Shown: piece after piece, positions 57,246-64,000 of the stretch | Layout of the letters: every line of letters begins with the position of its first letter | How positions within the stretch are numbered: the stretch's first letter is position 1 | From: Sorangium cellulosum So ce56 | Lineage (GTDB): Bacteria > Myxococcota_A > Polyangia > Polyangiales > Polyangiaceae | Assembly (NCBI RefSeq): GCF_000067165.1 | Contig: NC_010162.1 | Location: forward strand, 992,001 to 1,056,000 | Direction: 5' to 3' | DNA length: 64,000 nt | Position numbers and translations under genes: made by a program | The notes under the pieces: model-generated | Seen by the model: only the letters and a program-made list of their open reading frames with translations | Database searches by the model: none | What the model was told of the DNA's origin: nothing

Positions 57246-58328
57246 TCAGGGCGTCAGGGCGAAGCAGTAGATCCCGCCGTAGCCGCCGCCGCCGCCGACG
57301 GTGTTCGAGCCCGGCGCCGGGCCTCCCGCGTCCACGAGATTGACCCCAGGCGCGCACCCCGGTGCATTGTGGGTCGTTATCCAGTGGGCAAAGTTCAGGC
57401 CCCCGCCGGGTCCGCCGCCGGTTCCCCTTGGCCACGAGTGTCCAACCTGCGGTGTCCCCTCGGACCTGTCTCCCGTCTTGGCCGTCCAGTCCTTGCACGT
57501 CGCGTTTGCGCCCTGGAGCTGCCCCTGGGGGTTGGAGCCCGTCAGGGTGTCGTGGTTGTCGACCTCGGGTTGGGCCGGGTCGGGCTGGTGGTTGGGGACG
57601 CCGTCCTCGTTCGGCAGATCGTTCTTGATCGCCGCGTCGGCCGCGCTGGGGCGCGTGTTGAGCAGCTCCGCCTTCTCGTTCGCGACCAGCCGGCCGAGCC
57701 GGTCGTACCAGGGCCCCTCGCCGATCCGGTCGATCGCGTTGACCTGCTTCCCGTCCTCGCCTGCCGTGGCGCTCAGGAACGCGCGCCACGTCTTGCTTCC
57801 CGCGCCCGGGAGGCTCTTCTCGGCGATCGTCGCGCAGATCTTGTCCGCGCCGCGGAGACCGGCGCCCGGCCCTGTCTCCCCGAAGCGGAGGTCACCCCCG
57901 AAGCCGTCCTGGGAGCCCGACAGCTCCCGCATGGCGGCGAGGCTGGTCACGAAGAAGCTGAATTTCTCGGTCGTCCCGCCGCTCGAGGTGGATGAGGTGG
58001 TGTCGCCGCTCGAGGTGGATGAGGTGGTGTCGCCGCTCGAGGTGGATGAGGTGGTGTCGCCGCTCGAGGTGGATGAGGTGGTGTCGCCGCTCGAGGTGGA
58101 TGAGGTGGTGTCGCCGCCCGAGGTGGACGAGGTGGTGCCTCCGCCGGAGGTGGACGAGGTGGTGCCGCCGGAGGTGGAGGAGGTGGTGCTGCCGCCGGAG
58201 GTGGACGAGGCGCTGGTCGAGCCGTCGCTCGAGGCGTCCGCCTCGGAGTCTGACCCGGAGCAGCCGACCACGTGCGAGAAGAGCGCGAGGGTCAGAGGCA
58301 GCATCAAGTGACGATAAGTGCGTGTCAT
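57246..58328 (-). CDS. Lipoprotein with Ser/Thr repeats and lectin-like C-domain
   Basis: The 360-residue product starts with a signal and lipobox HVVGC, followed by a Ser/Thr/Gly region dominated by nine-residue SGDTTSSTS-type repeats (about residues 35-115). The C-terminal domain contains GADKICATIAEKSLPGAGSK, TWRAFLSATAGEDG, RIGEGPWYDRLGRLVANEKA, CKDWTAKTG and GGIYCFAL, a cysteine-containing fold like lectin/endostatin-type extracellular domains (the DUF1554-like group). The repeat linker is likely exposed at the surface. The ATG at 58328 starts the signal peptide. Confidence 0.85.
   Translation of the reverse strand: MTRTYRHLMLPLTLALFSHVVGCSGSDSEADASSDGSTSASSTSGGSTTSSTSGGTTSSTSGGGTTSSTSGGDTTSSTSSGDTTSSTSSGDTTSSTSSGDTTSSTSSGDTTSSTSSGGTTEKFSFFVTSLAAMRELSGSQDGFGGDLRFGETGPGAGLRGADKICATIAEKSLPGAGSKTWRAFLSATAGEDGKQVNAIDRIGEGPWYDRLGRLVANEKAELLNTRPSAADAAIKNDLPNEDGVPNHQPDPAQPEVDNHDTLTGSNPQGQLQGANATCKDWTAKTGDRSEGTPQVGHSWPRGTGGGPGGGLNFAHWITTHNAPGCAPGVNLVDAGGPAPGSNTVGGGGGYGGIYCFALTP
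57997..58158 (-). repeat. Tandem 27-bp repeats in lipoprotein linker
   Basis: Four identical 27-bp units (57997-58104, gtggtgtcgccgctcgaggt type) are followed by progressively diverged units. They encode nine-residue Ser/Thr repeats in frame, so copy number can change without frameshift. Confidence 0.9.
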
Positions 58329-58788
58329 GGTCTCCGTTTCCTTTCTCGTGTTAAGCAAGAGCGTTGCTGCCAGCCGCACCCCCGAGGCCGAGCAGGCGAG
58401 AGCCAGGGGGCCCACAACCCAGCCGAGGGGGCTCGGTGCCCCATCCGCCTGGCGAGGGGAATTTCTCAATTCGGCAAACTTTTTGCAACACCCAGATGGA
58501 TATGTGGTGACGCCGCGGGATCGAGGGTCAATCTTTTTTCGCGGGCTCCTGGATGGGATGTTCCGCCCAGGAGGTCGCGCTCCGTTGCGCGTGGCGCCTT
58601 CTCCGCCGCGAGCTCGCTCGCCGCTGGTCGCACGGCGACATGGAGCTCCAAACGGACCGCGCGCGGCGCGTGCTCGCGCCCTCCAGAGCCGCTTTCCGAC
58701 ATCCACCGCGGTCGTGCCGGTTCGCGCCCTCTGGTAAATTTGGAGCCGAGTTCGATCCTTGGTCCCCCTTCTGGCTTACGGAGGTTCC
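58329..58788. other. Divergent intergenic region
   Basis: This 460-base gap separates two divergent genes. An AT-rich stretch at about 58460-58510 (atttctcaattcggcaaact) probably includes promoter sequence. A ggaggt ribosome-binding site ends at 58786 before the rightward gene. No gene-like frame was supported. Confidence 0.4.
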
Positions 58789-60111
58789 ATGTCCTCTTGT
58801 TCCCGCGCGCTCCCGCCCACGCTCGCCGCCCTCGGTGTCGCCGCCCTCGTCTCGCTGCCCGGCCAGGCGCGCGCCGAGGACGATGCTTTTGCCATGTCGG
58901 TCGGGCTCTCCGTGTCGGTCTCCTTCGGCCAGAAGCTCGCCTTCGGTCTCGGCGCCGACCTCCGCGCGACGTTCCTTATGGAGGGCAGCTTCGCCGGAGC
59001 GTTCGACTCGGGTCACATGGGATTCGGTCCATTCGCGCAGGCGACATGGCTCGATTTTTCTGCCGGCCGCTTTGCGATCGGCAGCCACGGCGGCGGCGAT
59101 ACCTCGGGCAACTCCGACCAGGTCGTCGCCTGCAGCATCGACGGTGAGCTCGGCTGGACGTACCGCACCCGCATCAGCGACGAGTTCCCGGCGCAGCACG
59201 GCCTCCACGTCGGCGCGATGGCCAGCCTGTTCGAGCCGGTGGTCGTCGATTTTTCGGCGCGCGCGGTCATTCCGGTGTCGGGCGAGCTGTTCGTCCCCGA
59301 GGGGATGTTTGGCATGGGTGTCCGCGCCAATCGGCCTTTCGGAGAGCGTTCCCATGCCATCGACGGCCGGCCGCTGCGCACGGCCGATGGCGTCGTGCTC
59401 CCGCCGGTGCTCGGGCTGGGCCCCGCCGCGTCGCGCCCGGCGCGGCTCGATCGCGCGACCCGGGCGGCGCTCGCGGGGGCGTGGCTGGACAGTGCGCGGG
59501 CCGAGTGCGGCTCGATCCCGGCGTTCCTCGCCCTCGCGCGGGACCTCGCGGCGGTCGGCGCGCCCGCGTCGCTCGTGGCGCGGGCGCTCGCCGCGCTCGG
59601 CGATGAGGTGCGCCACACGGCGCGGTGCAGCGAGATCGCGAGCGCGCTCGCGGGGTGGCGCCTCGGGCCAGCGCTTCTCCCGCCTCCGGCGGCGCGCGAC
59701 GCGGACCGGCGGGCGGCGCTCGTGCGGATGGCGCTCGAGGCGTGGCACGACGGCTGTCTCGGCGAGGGAGCGGCGGCGGCCCGGGCGCGCCGGTCGCTCG
59801 CGGGGGCGAGGGACGAGGGGGTGCGCGTGGCGCTCGGCGAGATCGCGCGCGACGAGGCGCAGCACGCCGAGCTCGGGTGGCGCGTGCTCGCCTACTGTCT
59901 GGCCGAGGGCGGGCGCGAGGTGCGCGAGGCGGTCGGCGACGCGATGACCGGGCCGGCGCCGGCGCCGCCGGCGGACGACGCCGAGGTCGAGGGCGAGCGG
60001 AAGGACGTGCAGGCCTTCGGTCGGCTCCGGCGCGCGGAGGCCGACGCCGCGTGGGACGAGACGTGGGCGGCGGCGCGGCGCGACGGGGAACGGATGCTCG
60101 TCGCCGCGTGA
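58789..60111 (+). CDS. Exported beta-barrel-like / ferritin-like fusion protein
   Basis: The 440-residue product has a signal peptide (cleavage near ARAED), then about 170 residues of alternating short strands (SVGLSVSVSFGQKLAFGLGA; GFGPFAQATWLDFSAGRFAI) of outer-membrane type. A helical C-terminal domain (about 218-440) carries the ferritin-like di-iron pattern: Glu239, Glu273 with His276 (GDEVRH), Glu326, and Glu356 with His359 (RDEAQH). This is the E, ExxH, E, ExxH order of four-helix di-iron proteins. It could be a surface or envelope oxidase or iron-binding protein. A GGAGGT precedes the ATG. The gene is bracketed by a 37-bp inverted repeat. Confidence 0.82.
   Translation: MSSCSRALPPTLAALGVAALVSLPGQARAEDDAFAMSVGLSVSVSFGQKLAFGLGADLRATFLMEGSFAGAFDSGHMGFGPFAQATWLDFSAGRFAIGSHGGGDTSGNSDQVVACSIDGELGWTYRTRISDEFPAQHGLHVGAMASLFEPVVVDFSARAVIPVSGELFVPEGMFGMGVRANRPFGERSHAIDGRPLRTADGVVLPPVLGLGPAASRPARLDRATRAALAGAWLDSARAECGSIPAFLALARDLAAVGAPASLVARALAALGDEVRHTARCSEIASALAGWRLGPALLPPPAARDADRRAALVRMALEAWHDGCLGEGAAAARARRSLAGARDEGVRVALGEIARDEAQHAELGWRVLAYCLAEGGREVREAVGDAMTGPAPAPPADDAEVEGERKDVQAFGRLRRAEADAAWDETWAAARRDGERMLVAA
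58836..58872 (+). repeat. 37-bp inverted repeat, left copy
   Basis: tgtcgccgccctcgtctcgc and the following 17 bases encode the end of the signal peptide of the barrel-ferritin fusion. The exact reverse complement is at 60125-60161. Confidence 0.95.
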
Positions 60112-60124
60112 GCGGCCGCGGCGA

Positions 60125-60161
60125 GCGCGCCTGGCCGGGCAGCGAGACGAGGGCGGCGACA
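60125..60161 (-). repeat. 37-bp inverted repeat, right copy
   Basis: An exact reverse complement of 58836-58872, 1252 bases further on, just after the stop of the fusion gene. Immediately beyond it the sequence becomes a different, truncated-looking coding region (ATYQYGNPYAERG), so a rearrangement junction at 60161/60162 is likely. Confidence 0.95.
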
Positions 60162-60194
60162 TACCAGTACGGCAACCCGTACGCCGAGAGAGGC

Positions 60195-60710
60195 ATGGAG
60201 CTGCTCGACGTGAGGGTGACGTTCCGCACGCGGGTGATGCATCCCGTCGATGAGGTCCAGGAGAGCCTGCGCGGCTTCGTCTCGGTCGTCAGGAGCGCCG
60301 AGGACGCGAACGGCGCGGCGGTGGAGCCGCTGCTCGGCCTGCCGCGGGACCCGCGGATCGACGGCGTGAGCCTGCCCGTGGACACGGTGACCGAGGGCGC
60401 CGGCGCGACACCGACCATCACCTTCGAGCCGCCGGACCTGGGCGAGCCGGACAGCTATCGCGTCGTCGTCTTCCTCTACGATGACGTCAAGGACGCGGAC
60501 GGCGCGGTGCTGAGCCAGCGCACCAGCGTGCTCAGCGTCGACACCACGGCGACCACGGTCGAGGTGCCAGAGGGCGTGCTCGAGAGCGGGCGGTACTACA
60601 GCGTGCAGATCACCGCGCAGCTAGGCACGCACACGCGAGAGGCGCCCTTCAAGTACCGAGGAGCGACGCTGGCCCAGGCACAGACGTACACGGGCATGTT
60701 CACGCCCTGA
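60195..60710 (+). CDS. Probable 5'-truncated gene with fibronectin-like beta domain
   Basis: From the ATG at 60195 the product has 171 residues: MELLDVRVTFRTRVMHPVDE, VQESLRGFVSVVRSAEDANG, PPDLGEPDSYRVVVFLYDDV, and TTATTVEVPEGVLESGRYYS ending YTGMFTP. The strand pattern resembles an Ig/fibronectin-type domain of a secreted protein. There is no signal peptide. Good coding sequence (ATYQYGNPYAERG) extends upstream of the ATG exactly to the edge of the 37-bp inverted repeat, so the N-terminus of a larger protein was probably lost there. A GTG at 60108, overlapping the previous stop, could also serve as start. Confidence 0.6.
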   Translation: MELLDVRVTFRTRVMHPVDEVQESLRGFVSVVRSAEDANGAAVEPLLGLPRDPRIDGVSLPVDTVTEGAGATPTITFEPPDLGEPDSYRVVVFLYDDVKDADGAVLSQRTSVLSVDTTATTVEVPEGVLESGRYYSVQITAQLGTHTREAPFKYRGATLAQAQTYTGMFTP

Positions 60711-60963
60711 GGGCGGGAGATCGCCGGCGCGCAGGTGACAGGAGCCCCGGTCCACCCGGGGCTCGGCACGCAGCTCGGCGCTTGACCTTATCGCCGCCGC
60801 CATGGTGCTTGTCGTGGATCATGGCCTTGATCTTGTCGCCGCCGCGATCATGGTCATGAACCTTCACATCCACGTCGGCATGCGCGCCGGCGTGCACGTC
60901 AATGCAAGGCCCATCGGCGAAGCCCTTCACGAGGATCACGCGAGCGCGCTGGCTGGGTGAAAT

Positions 60964-60977
60964 TGTGAATGCTCACA
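60964..60977. promoter_or_regulatory. TGTGA-N4-TCACA dyad, copy 1
   Basis: tgtgaatgctcaca forms an imperfect dyad like a CRP/FNR-type site with four-base spacing. A near-identical copy lies 72 bases downstream. Either operator pair or mobile-element end. Confidence 0.35.
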
Positions 60978-61035
60978 GCAGCGCGCACCTCGCCAGCCGA
61001 GCGGCAGGCGGGTCGATCCAAGTTGACACCGGACA

Positions 61036-61049
61036 TGTGAACGCTCACA
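61036..61049. promoter_or_regulatory. TGTGA-N4-TCACA dyad, copy 2
   Basis: tgtgaacgctcaca differs from the first copy at one position (t to c). It is 387 bases before the esterase start. Confidence 0.35.
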
Positions 61050-61435
61050 GTGTCGACCGGTCGTCTTGCTTTTGCTTCGCTCCGGATGGGCCGTCATGCG
61101 CATCCAGGAGACGGTCATGAAGTAGCGAGCGGTCATGTCGCTCGCGGCTGGGCTCGCGGTCCTGGCCAGTGGGGACCGTGGCTGCAGCAACGATTTCAGC
61201 GGCGGTGGGACCCCGGTGCAGCCGGCAGCGACGGGAACCCCGGAAGCGACCCGACGTATCTCGCCCAGCACCAGGCTCTCCGGGGCTGCACCATGAACAT
61301 TCTGGTTGTGTTGTACGGCAGCGCCAGCTGCTCGATGCCTTGAACGAGCGGCGAGCGACCCCGACCTGCGCAAGGGCAGCGCTGAGCAGTGAGAAGATTC
61401 CAGTTTTACTTACTTAATGTGACGAGGAGGACAAG

Positions 61436-62851
61436 ATGAGGTTCGGAATTCAGCAGAGCTTGCTTGCGGTGGCGACGGGCATCGTCGCCGTGTCGTGCGT
61501 CATCGGCCCGGAGGAGGCGTACGACGCCGAGATCGAGGAGGCAGGCTCGCTCGAGGGCGCCATCACGATCGATACGAGCGCGGTCTACACGATCGTCGGC
61601 GTCCAGAGTGGAAAATGCGTGCAGGTGGCTGGAGGCAGCACCGCTGATGCAGCGGCCATGCAGATCGCCAGCTGCAACGGCTCGACGCGGCAACAGTTCC
61701 GCATGGAATCGGCGGGCGGCGGCTACTATCGCATCCGCAACGTCAACAGCAACCGTTGCATGGACGTCGCGGGCGCCTCCACCAGCGACGGCGCCGGCAT
61801 CCAGCAATACTCCTGCTGGACCGGGGCAAACCAGCAGTGGTCGTTCACGGACGTCGCCAGCGGCGTCGTGCGCCTCACCGCGCGCCACAGCGGCAAGTCC
61901 CTGGACGTCTACGGCCGCGGCACCGCGGACGGCACCGCCGTGATTCAATGGGCGTCGAACGGCGGCACCAATCAGCAATTCCGACTCACGCCCGTGGGCT
62001 CGGGAACCGGCAGCACCAGCAGCACCAGCAGCACCGGCAGCACCGGCGGCACCGGCGGCACCGGCGGCACCGGCGGCGCCGGTGGTGGCGGCGGCTCCGG
62101 TGGTGGTGGCGGCGGCTCCGCCGGCACGCGCAGCGCCGGCTGCGGCATTCCCACCTCCCTCACCAGTGGTAACCGCACCATCAACGTCAACGGCACCACG
62201 CGCCAGTACGTGCTCGACATCCCGGCGAACTACGACCCCAACAGGGCGTATCGGCTGGTGTTCGGCTGGCACTGGCGCGGCGGGTCGGCCAACGACGTCG
62301 TGAACAACGGGTACTATGGGCTCAAGGCGCTGGCGAACGGCAGCGCGATCTTCGTCTCGCCGAACGGCATCGACAACGGCTGGGCCAACTCGGGCGGGCG
62401 CGACATCGCCTTCGCCCGCGCCATGGTCGACTCCCTCAAAGCCAACCTGTGCGTCGACACGAGCCGCGTCTTCTCGACCGGGTGGAGCTTCGGGGGGATG
62501 ATGTCGAACGCGCTCGGCTGTGATATGCCCGACGTCTTCCGGGCCATCGCGCCGATGTCCGGCGCCCTCTACAGCGGCTGCAACCAGTCCAACACCCAGC
62601 CCGTCGCCGTCTGGATGTCGCACGGCCTGTCCGACAGCGTCGTCCCCATCTCGGCCGGAAGGGCGGCGCTCGACGTCTTCGTGCGCAAGAACGGCTGCAG
62701 CACCCAGACGAGCCCTGTGGGTTCCAACTCGTGCGTCGCCTATCAAGGGTGCCGGGACGGATACCCGGTGCACCGTTGCGAGTTTCCCGGTGACCACCAG
62801 ACGCCGAGCTTCGCGAGCTCGGCCATCTGGAGCTTCTTCACGCAGTTCTGA
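61436..62851 (+). CDS. Secreted ricin-type lectin / family 1 carbohydrate esterase
   Basis: The 471-residue product has a signal with lipobox AVSC (Cys21). Residues about 47-186 are a ricin B-type beta-trefoil (CBM13) with three QxW-like repeats (TRQQFRM, ANQQWSF, TNQQFRL). A Thr/Ser/Gly linker (187-235) leads to an alpha/beta hydrolase of the LpqC/feruloyl esterase-PHB depolymerase type with nucleophile GWSFGG (Ser351), Asp400 (HGLSDSVVP) and His454 (PGDHQTP). It probably removes ester-linked groups from polysaccharides outside the cell, the lectin giving attachment. The gaggagg before the ATG supports the start. Confidence 0.92.
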   Translation: MRFGIQQSLLAVATGIVAVSCVIGPEEAYDAEIEEAGSLEGAITIDTSAVYTIVGVQSGKCVQVAGGSTADAAAMQIASCNGSTRQQFRMESAGGGYYRIRNVNSNRCMDVAGASTSDGAGIQQYSCWTGANQQWSFTDVASGVVRLTARHSGKSLDVYGRGTADGTAVIQWASNGGTNQQFRLTPVGSGTGSTSSTSSTGSTGGTGGTGGTGGAGGGGGSGGGGGGSAGTRSAGCGIPTSLTSGNRTINVNGTTRQYVLDIPANYDPNRAYRLVFGWHWRGGSANDVVNNGYYGLKALANGSAIFVSPNGIDNGWANSGGRDIAFARAMVDSLKANLCVDTSRVFSTGWSFGGMMSNALGCDMPDVFRAIAPMSGALYSGCNQSNTQPVAVWMSHGLSDSVVPISAGRAALDVFVRKNGCSTQTSPVGSNSCVAYQGCRDGYPVHRCEFPGDHQTPSFASSAIWSFFTQF

Positions 62852-63385
62852 CCTCGCGCCCCGCCGACGCGGCGGCTGAACGACCGCACGGAGACGTGGA
62901 TCTCCGATCGGACCGCGAGCTCGACCCGACGGACCGCGACGGTTCGCCTCCGCCGCGGGCGCGTCAGGCGCGCCCGCGGGCGCTCGGCCGAGCCGCCCGC
63001 CACGCAACTCACCTGGAAACGGCAAGACCTGCGCACCTGGCGCGCGGGGCGTAAGCAAGTTTTGCTGACGTAGGCAATCGTTGCTCGAACGGTTCAGCGG
63101 GGCCCCGCGACGGGTGCGCGGGCGCCATCGCTGCGTCGGTGACGGGGTTGTTGCCCGGCTCGGGCAGGTCGACTGCGAAACGAATTGCCGACAGCCTCGC
63201 GGAGCTCGATCCCCGGCGCCGACCACGTCTTCCGTGAAGGTGGCACGGAGGCTGCAATGCTGCGGCCGACGCCAGCGAGAGGATGAGGCACCCTCTGGCG
63301 ACAGGCGGCTCTCGGTCCAGGAGACGCGGATCTACCGCGCAGGATCGTCGGAGCCGCCCTCGGCTTGCCTCCTGGAGAGGTTTCC
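62852..63385. other. Intergenic region without recognised feature
   Basis: This 534-base gap follows the esterase gene. A short AT-richer stretch with gcaagttttgctgacg (about 63055-63070) is the only local feature. No gene is supported. Confidence 0.4.
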
Positions 63386-63703
63386 ATGAAGAGCATTGCA
63401 ATCACGATCCTGTTGGCCAGCATCGTCGTTGGAGGCTGCGCTGTCGCGGCCGACCCCGATCCCGAGGCAAGCGGGGAGGTCAACGAGATGGCCAGCGAAT
63501 CGGAGGCAGAGGACATCGCGGAGGCGTCGCAGGCCTTGGACTCGAACTGCTCTGCGCGGACCTGCGAGAGTTGCGGTGGGGGGAAGTCCCGCGCAAAGAC
63601 CGTGACCTGGACGAAGATGTACTTCCCTGGGACGGGGATGTACATGTGCGCGGGGCCCAGCACCGTCACCTACGGCTCGTGCCAGTTGACGTGCGAGCTT
63701 TAG
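63386..63703 (+). CDS. Small Cys-containing lipoprotein
   Basis: The 105-residue product has a signal peptide with lipobox VGGC, an acidic stretch (PEASGEVNEMASESEAEDIAE), and a C-terminal Cys-rich part of about 45 residues (CSARTCESCGGGKSRAKTV; YMCAGPSTVTYGSCQLTCEL). A gagagg site lies seven bases before the ATG. The acidic leader followed by a short Cys-rich core recalls small secreted peptides with a propeptide; that is only a resemblance. No family recognised. Confidence 0.78.
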   Translation: MKSIAITILLASIVVGGCAVAADPDPEASGEVNEMASESEAEDIAEASQALDSNCSARTCESCGGGKSRAKTVTWTKMYFPGTGMYMCAGPSTVTYGSCQLTCEL

Positions 63704-63817
63704 GCCCAGGTTCGAGGATCCGAGCGCGGCGCCGGAAGGGCCATGGACTGACGCCGGCAGGATCCTTCGGGCCACCCTCTTCGTCACCATGACGTCCGCT
63801 CCTCAAGGAGGTGTGCA

Positions 63818-64000
63818 ATGTTGTCAGATGGTACTCGCATGGCTGCCCTCGCAGCCCTTCTGCTGATCGCGCCGGGTTGCATGGGTCAAGCCGCCTTCGA
63901 GGGCGACCTGGCCGAGCTGACGACGCCCGAGAGATGGCTCTCGGAGGCTGCGGAGGGCTCCGCTGGGGCGGAGCTCACGTGGCTCCCACTGGCTTTCACG
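63818..64000 (+). CDS. Lipoprotein, cut by the window end
   Basis: A strong aaggaggtg precedes the ATG at 63818. The first 61 residues show a signal peptide (MAALAALLLIAPGC lipobox) and then FEGDLAELTTPERWLSEAAE. The frame is still open at the last base. Too short to assign. Confidence 0.75.
   Translation, partial: MLSDGTRMAALAALLLIAPGCMGQAAFEGDLAELTTPERWLSEAAEGSAGAELTWLPLAFT

Larger units (their letters stand above)
60711..61435. other. 725-base region with possible insertion-sequence or operator remnants
   Basis: No convincing gene. A minus-strand frame (60939-60700) gives a His/Asp-rich peptide (DVHAGAHADVDVKVHDHDRG) that may be a fragment or an artefact. Two matching dyads (60964-60977 and 61036-61049) and a short unusual stretch with aagttgacacc between them recall the ends of a mobile element, but no transposase remains. 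Confidence 0.35.

Noticed and set aside
58789..60111. Functional phase-variable switch of the fusion gene by inversion at the 37-bp repeats
   Set aside because: Inverting the segment would fuse the signal peptide to an Arg/Pro-rich antisense frame, not to a sensible protein, so a coding switch is unlikely even though inversion itself remains possible.
60700..60939. A 79-residue His/Asp-rich minus-strand frame
   Set aside because: No ribosome-binding site or domain, and its C-terminus is antisense to the end of the neighbouring gene; noted only as a possible fragment.

Overview
The window looks like a piece of chromosome from a very GC-rich, large-genome delta-proteobacterium, most likely a myxobacterium of the Sorangium/Polyangium type. 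The evidence is strong third-position GC, about eighteen predicted exported lipoproteins with Gly/Ser/Ala-rich linkers directly after the lipobox cysteine, large hybrid histidine kinases, STAS/PAS regulatory proteins, secreted carbohydrate-binding proteins, and the DUF1592/DUF1552 pair. The species is inferred from style only; no rRNA or tRNA gene was seen.

Layout. 0-4.6 kb: three translationally coupled genes (two lipoproteins and a small envelope protein) of unknown function. 4.8-9.8 kb: a frameshifted remnant, a DEAD-box RNA helicase, a small conserved protein, a 27-bp perfect inverted repeat, and a peptidase-M19-like lipoprotein that seems to have lost metal ligands. 9.8-14 kb: a five-CxxCH cytochrome-like protein, a MarC membrane protein and an overlapping PAS/STAS pair. 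14-16.6 kb: an AraC regulator divergent from a SnoaL-like/NmrA-like pair; the AraC/NmrA part of this arrangement recurs at 41-43 kb. 16.7-24.5 kb: a beta-helix lipoprotein, a glutathione transferase, an ArsR-DUF2087-GIY-YIG fusion and a 1307-residue double hybrid histidine kinase. 24.6-31.2 kb: lipoproteins, an aldo/keto reductase, an exported class V aminotransferase-like protein, a PhnB-like protein and a long palindrome. 31.4-32.2 kb: a gene graveyard (cytochrome P450 and phosphotransferase remnants). 32.5-36.8 kb: a second hybrid kinase, a Cys-rich lipoprotein, a DUF1993 protein, a terminator-like palindrome and eleven exact copies of a 23-bp repeat. 37-40 kb: a low-GC orphan gene and a complete group II intron inserted into one arm of an inverted repeat. 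42-50 kb: a radical SAM/lipoprotein pair, the DUF1592/DUF1552 operon, a STAS protein and a cupin. 50.4-54.3 kb: a sulfur module (TauE-like permease, bifunctional APS kinase/ATP sulfurylase, sulfotransferase). 54.5-64 kb: a frameshifted envelope protein gene, chitin-binding-type and lectin/esterase secreted proteins, a membrane-anchored Clp-N/ClpS fusion, a barrel-ferritin fusion bounded by a 37-bp inverted repeat, and small lipoproteins.

How the genes work together. Most genes are singletons or pairs. The clearest functional group is PAPS synthesis next to its consumer, a sulfotransferase. Coupling by ATGA or 11-nt overlaps marks the likely operons (78-4641, 13941-12888, 15540-14180, 45011-42968, 45417-48556). 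Several domain fusions (Clp-N/ClpS, barrel-ferritin, ArsR-GIY-YIG) and repeat structures are the parts most worth follow-up.
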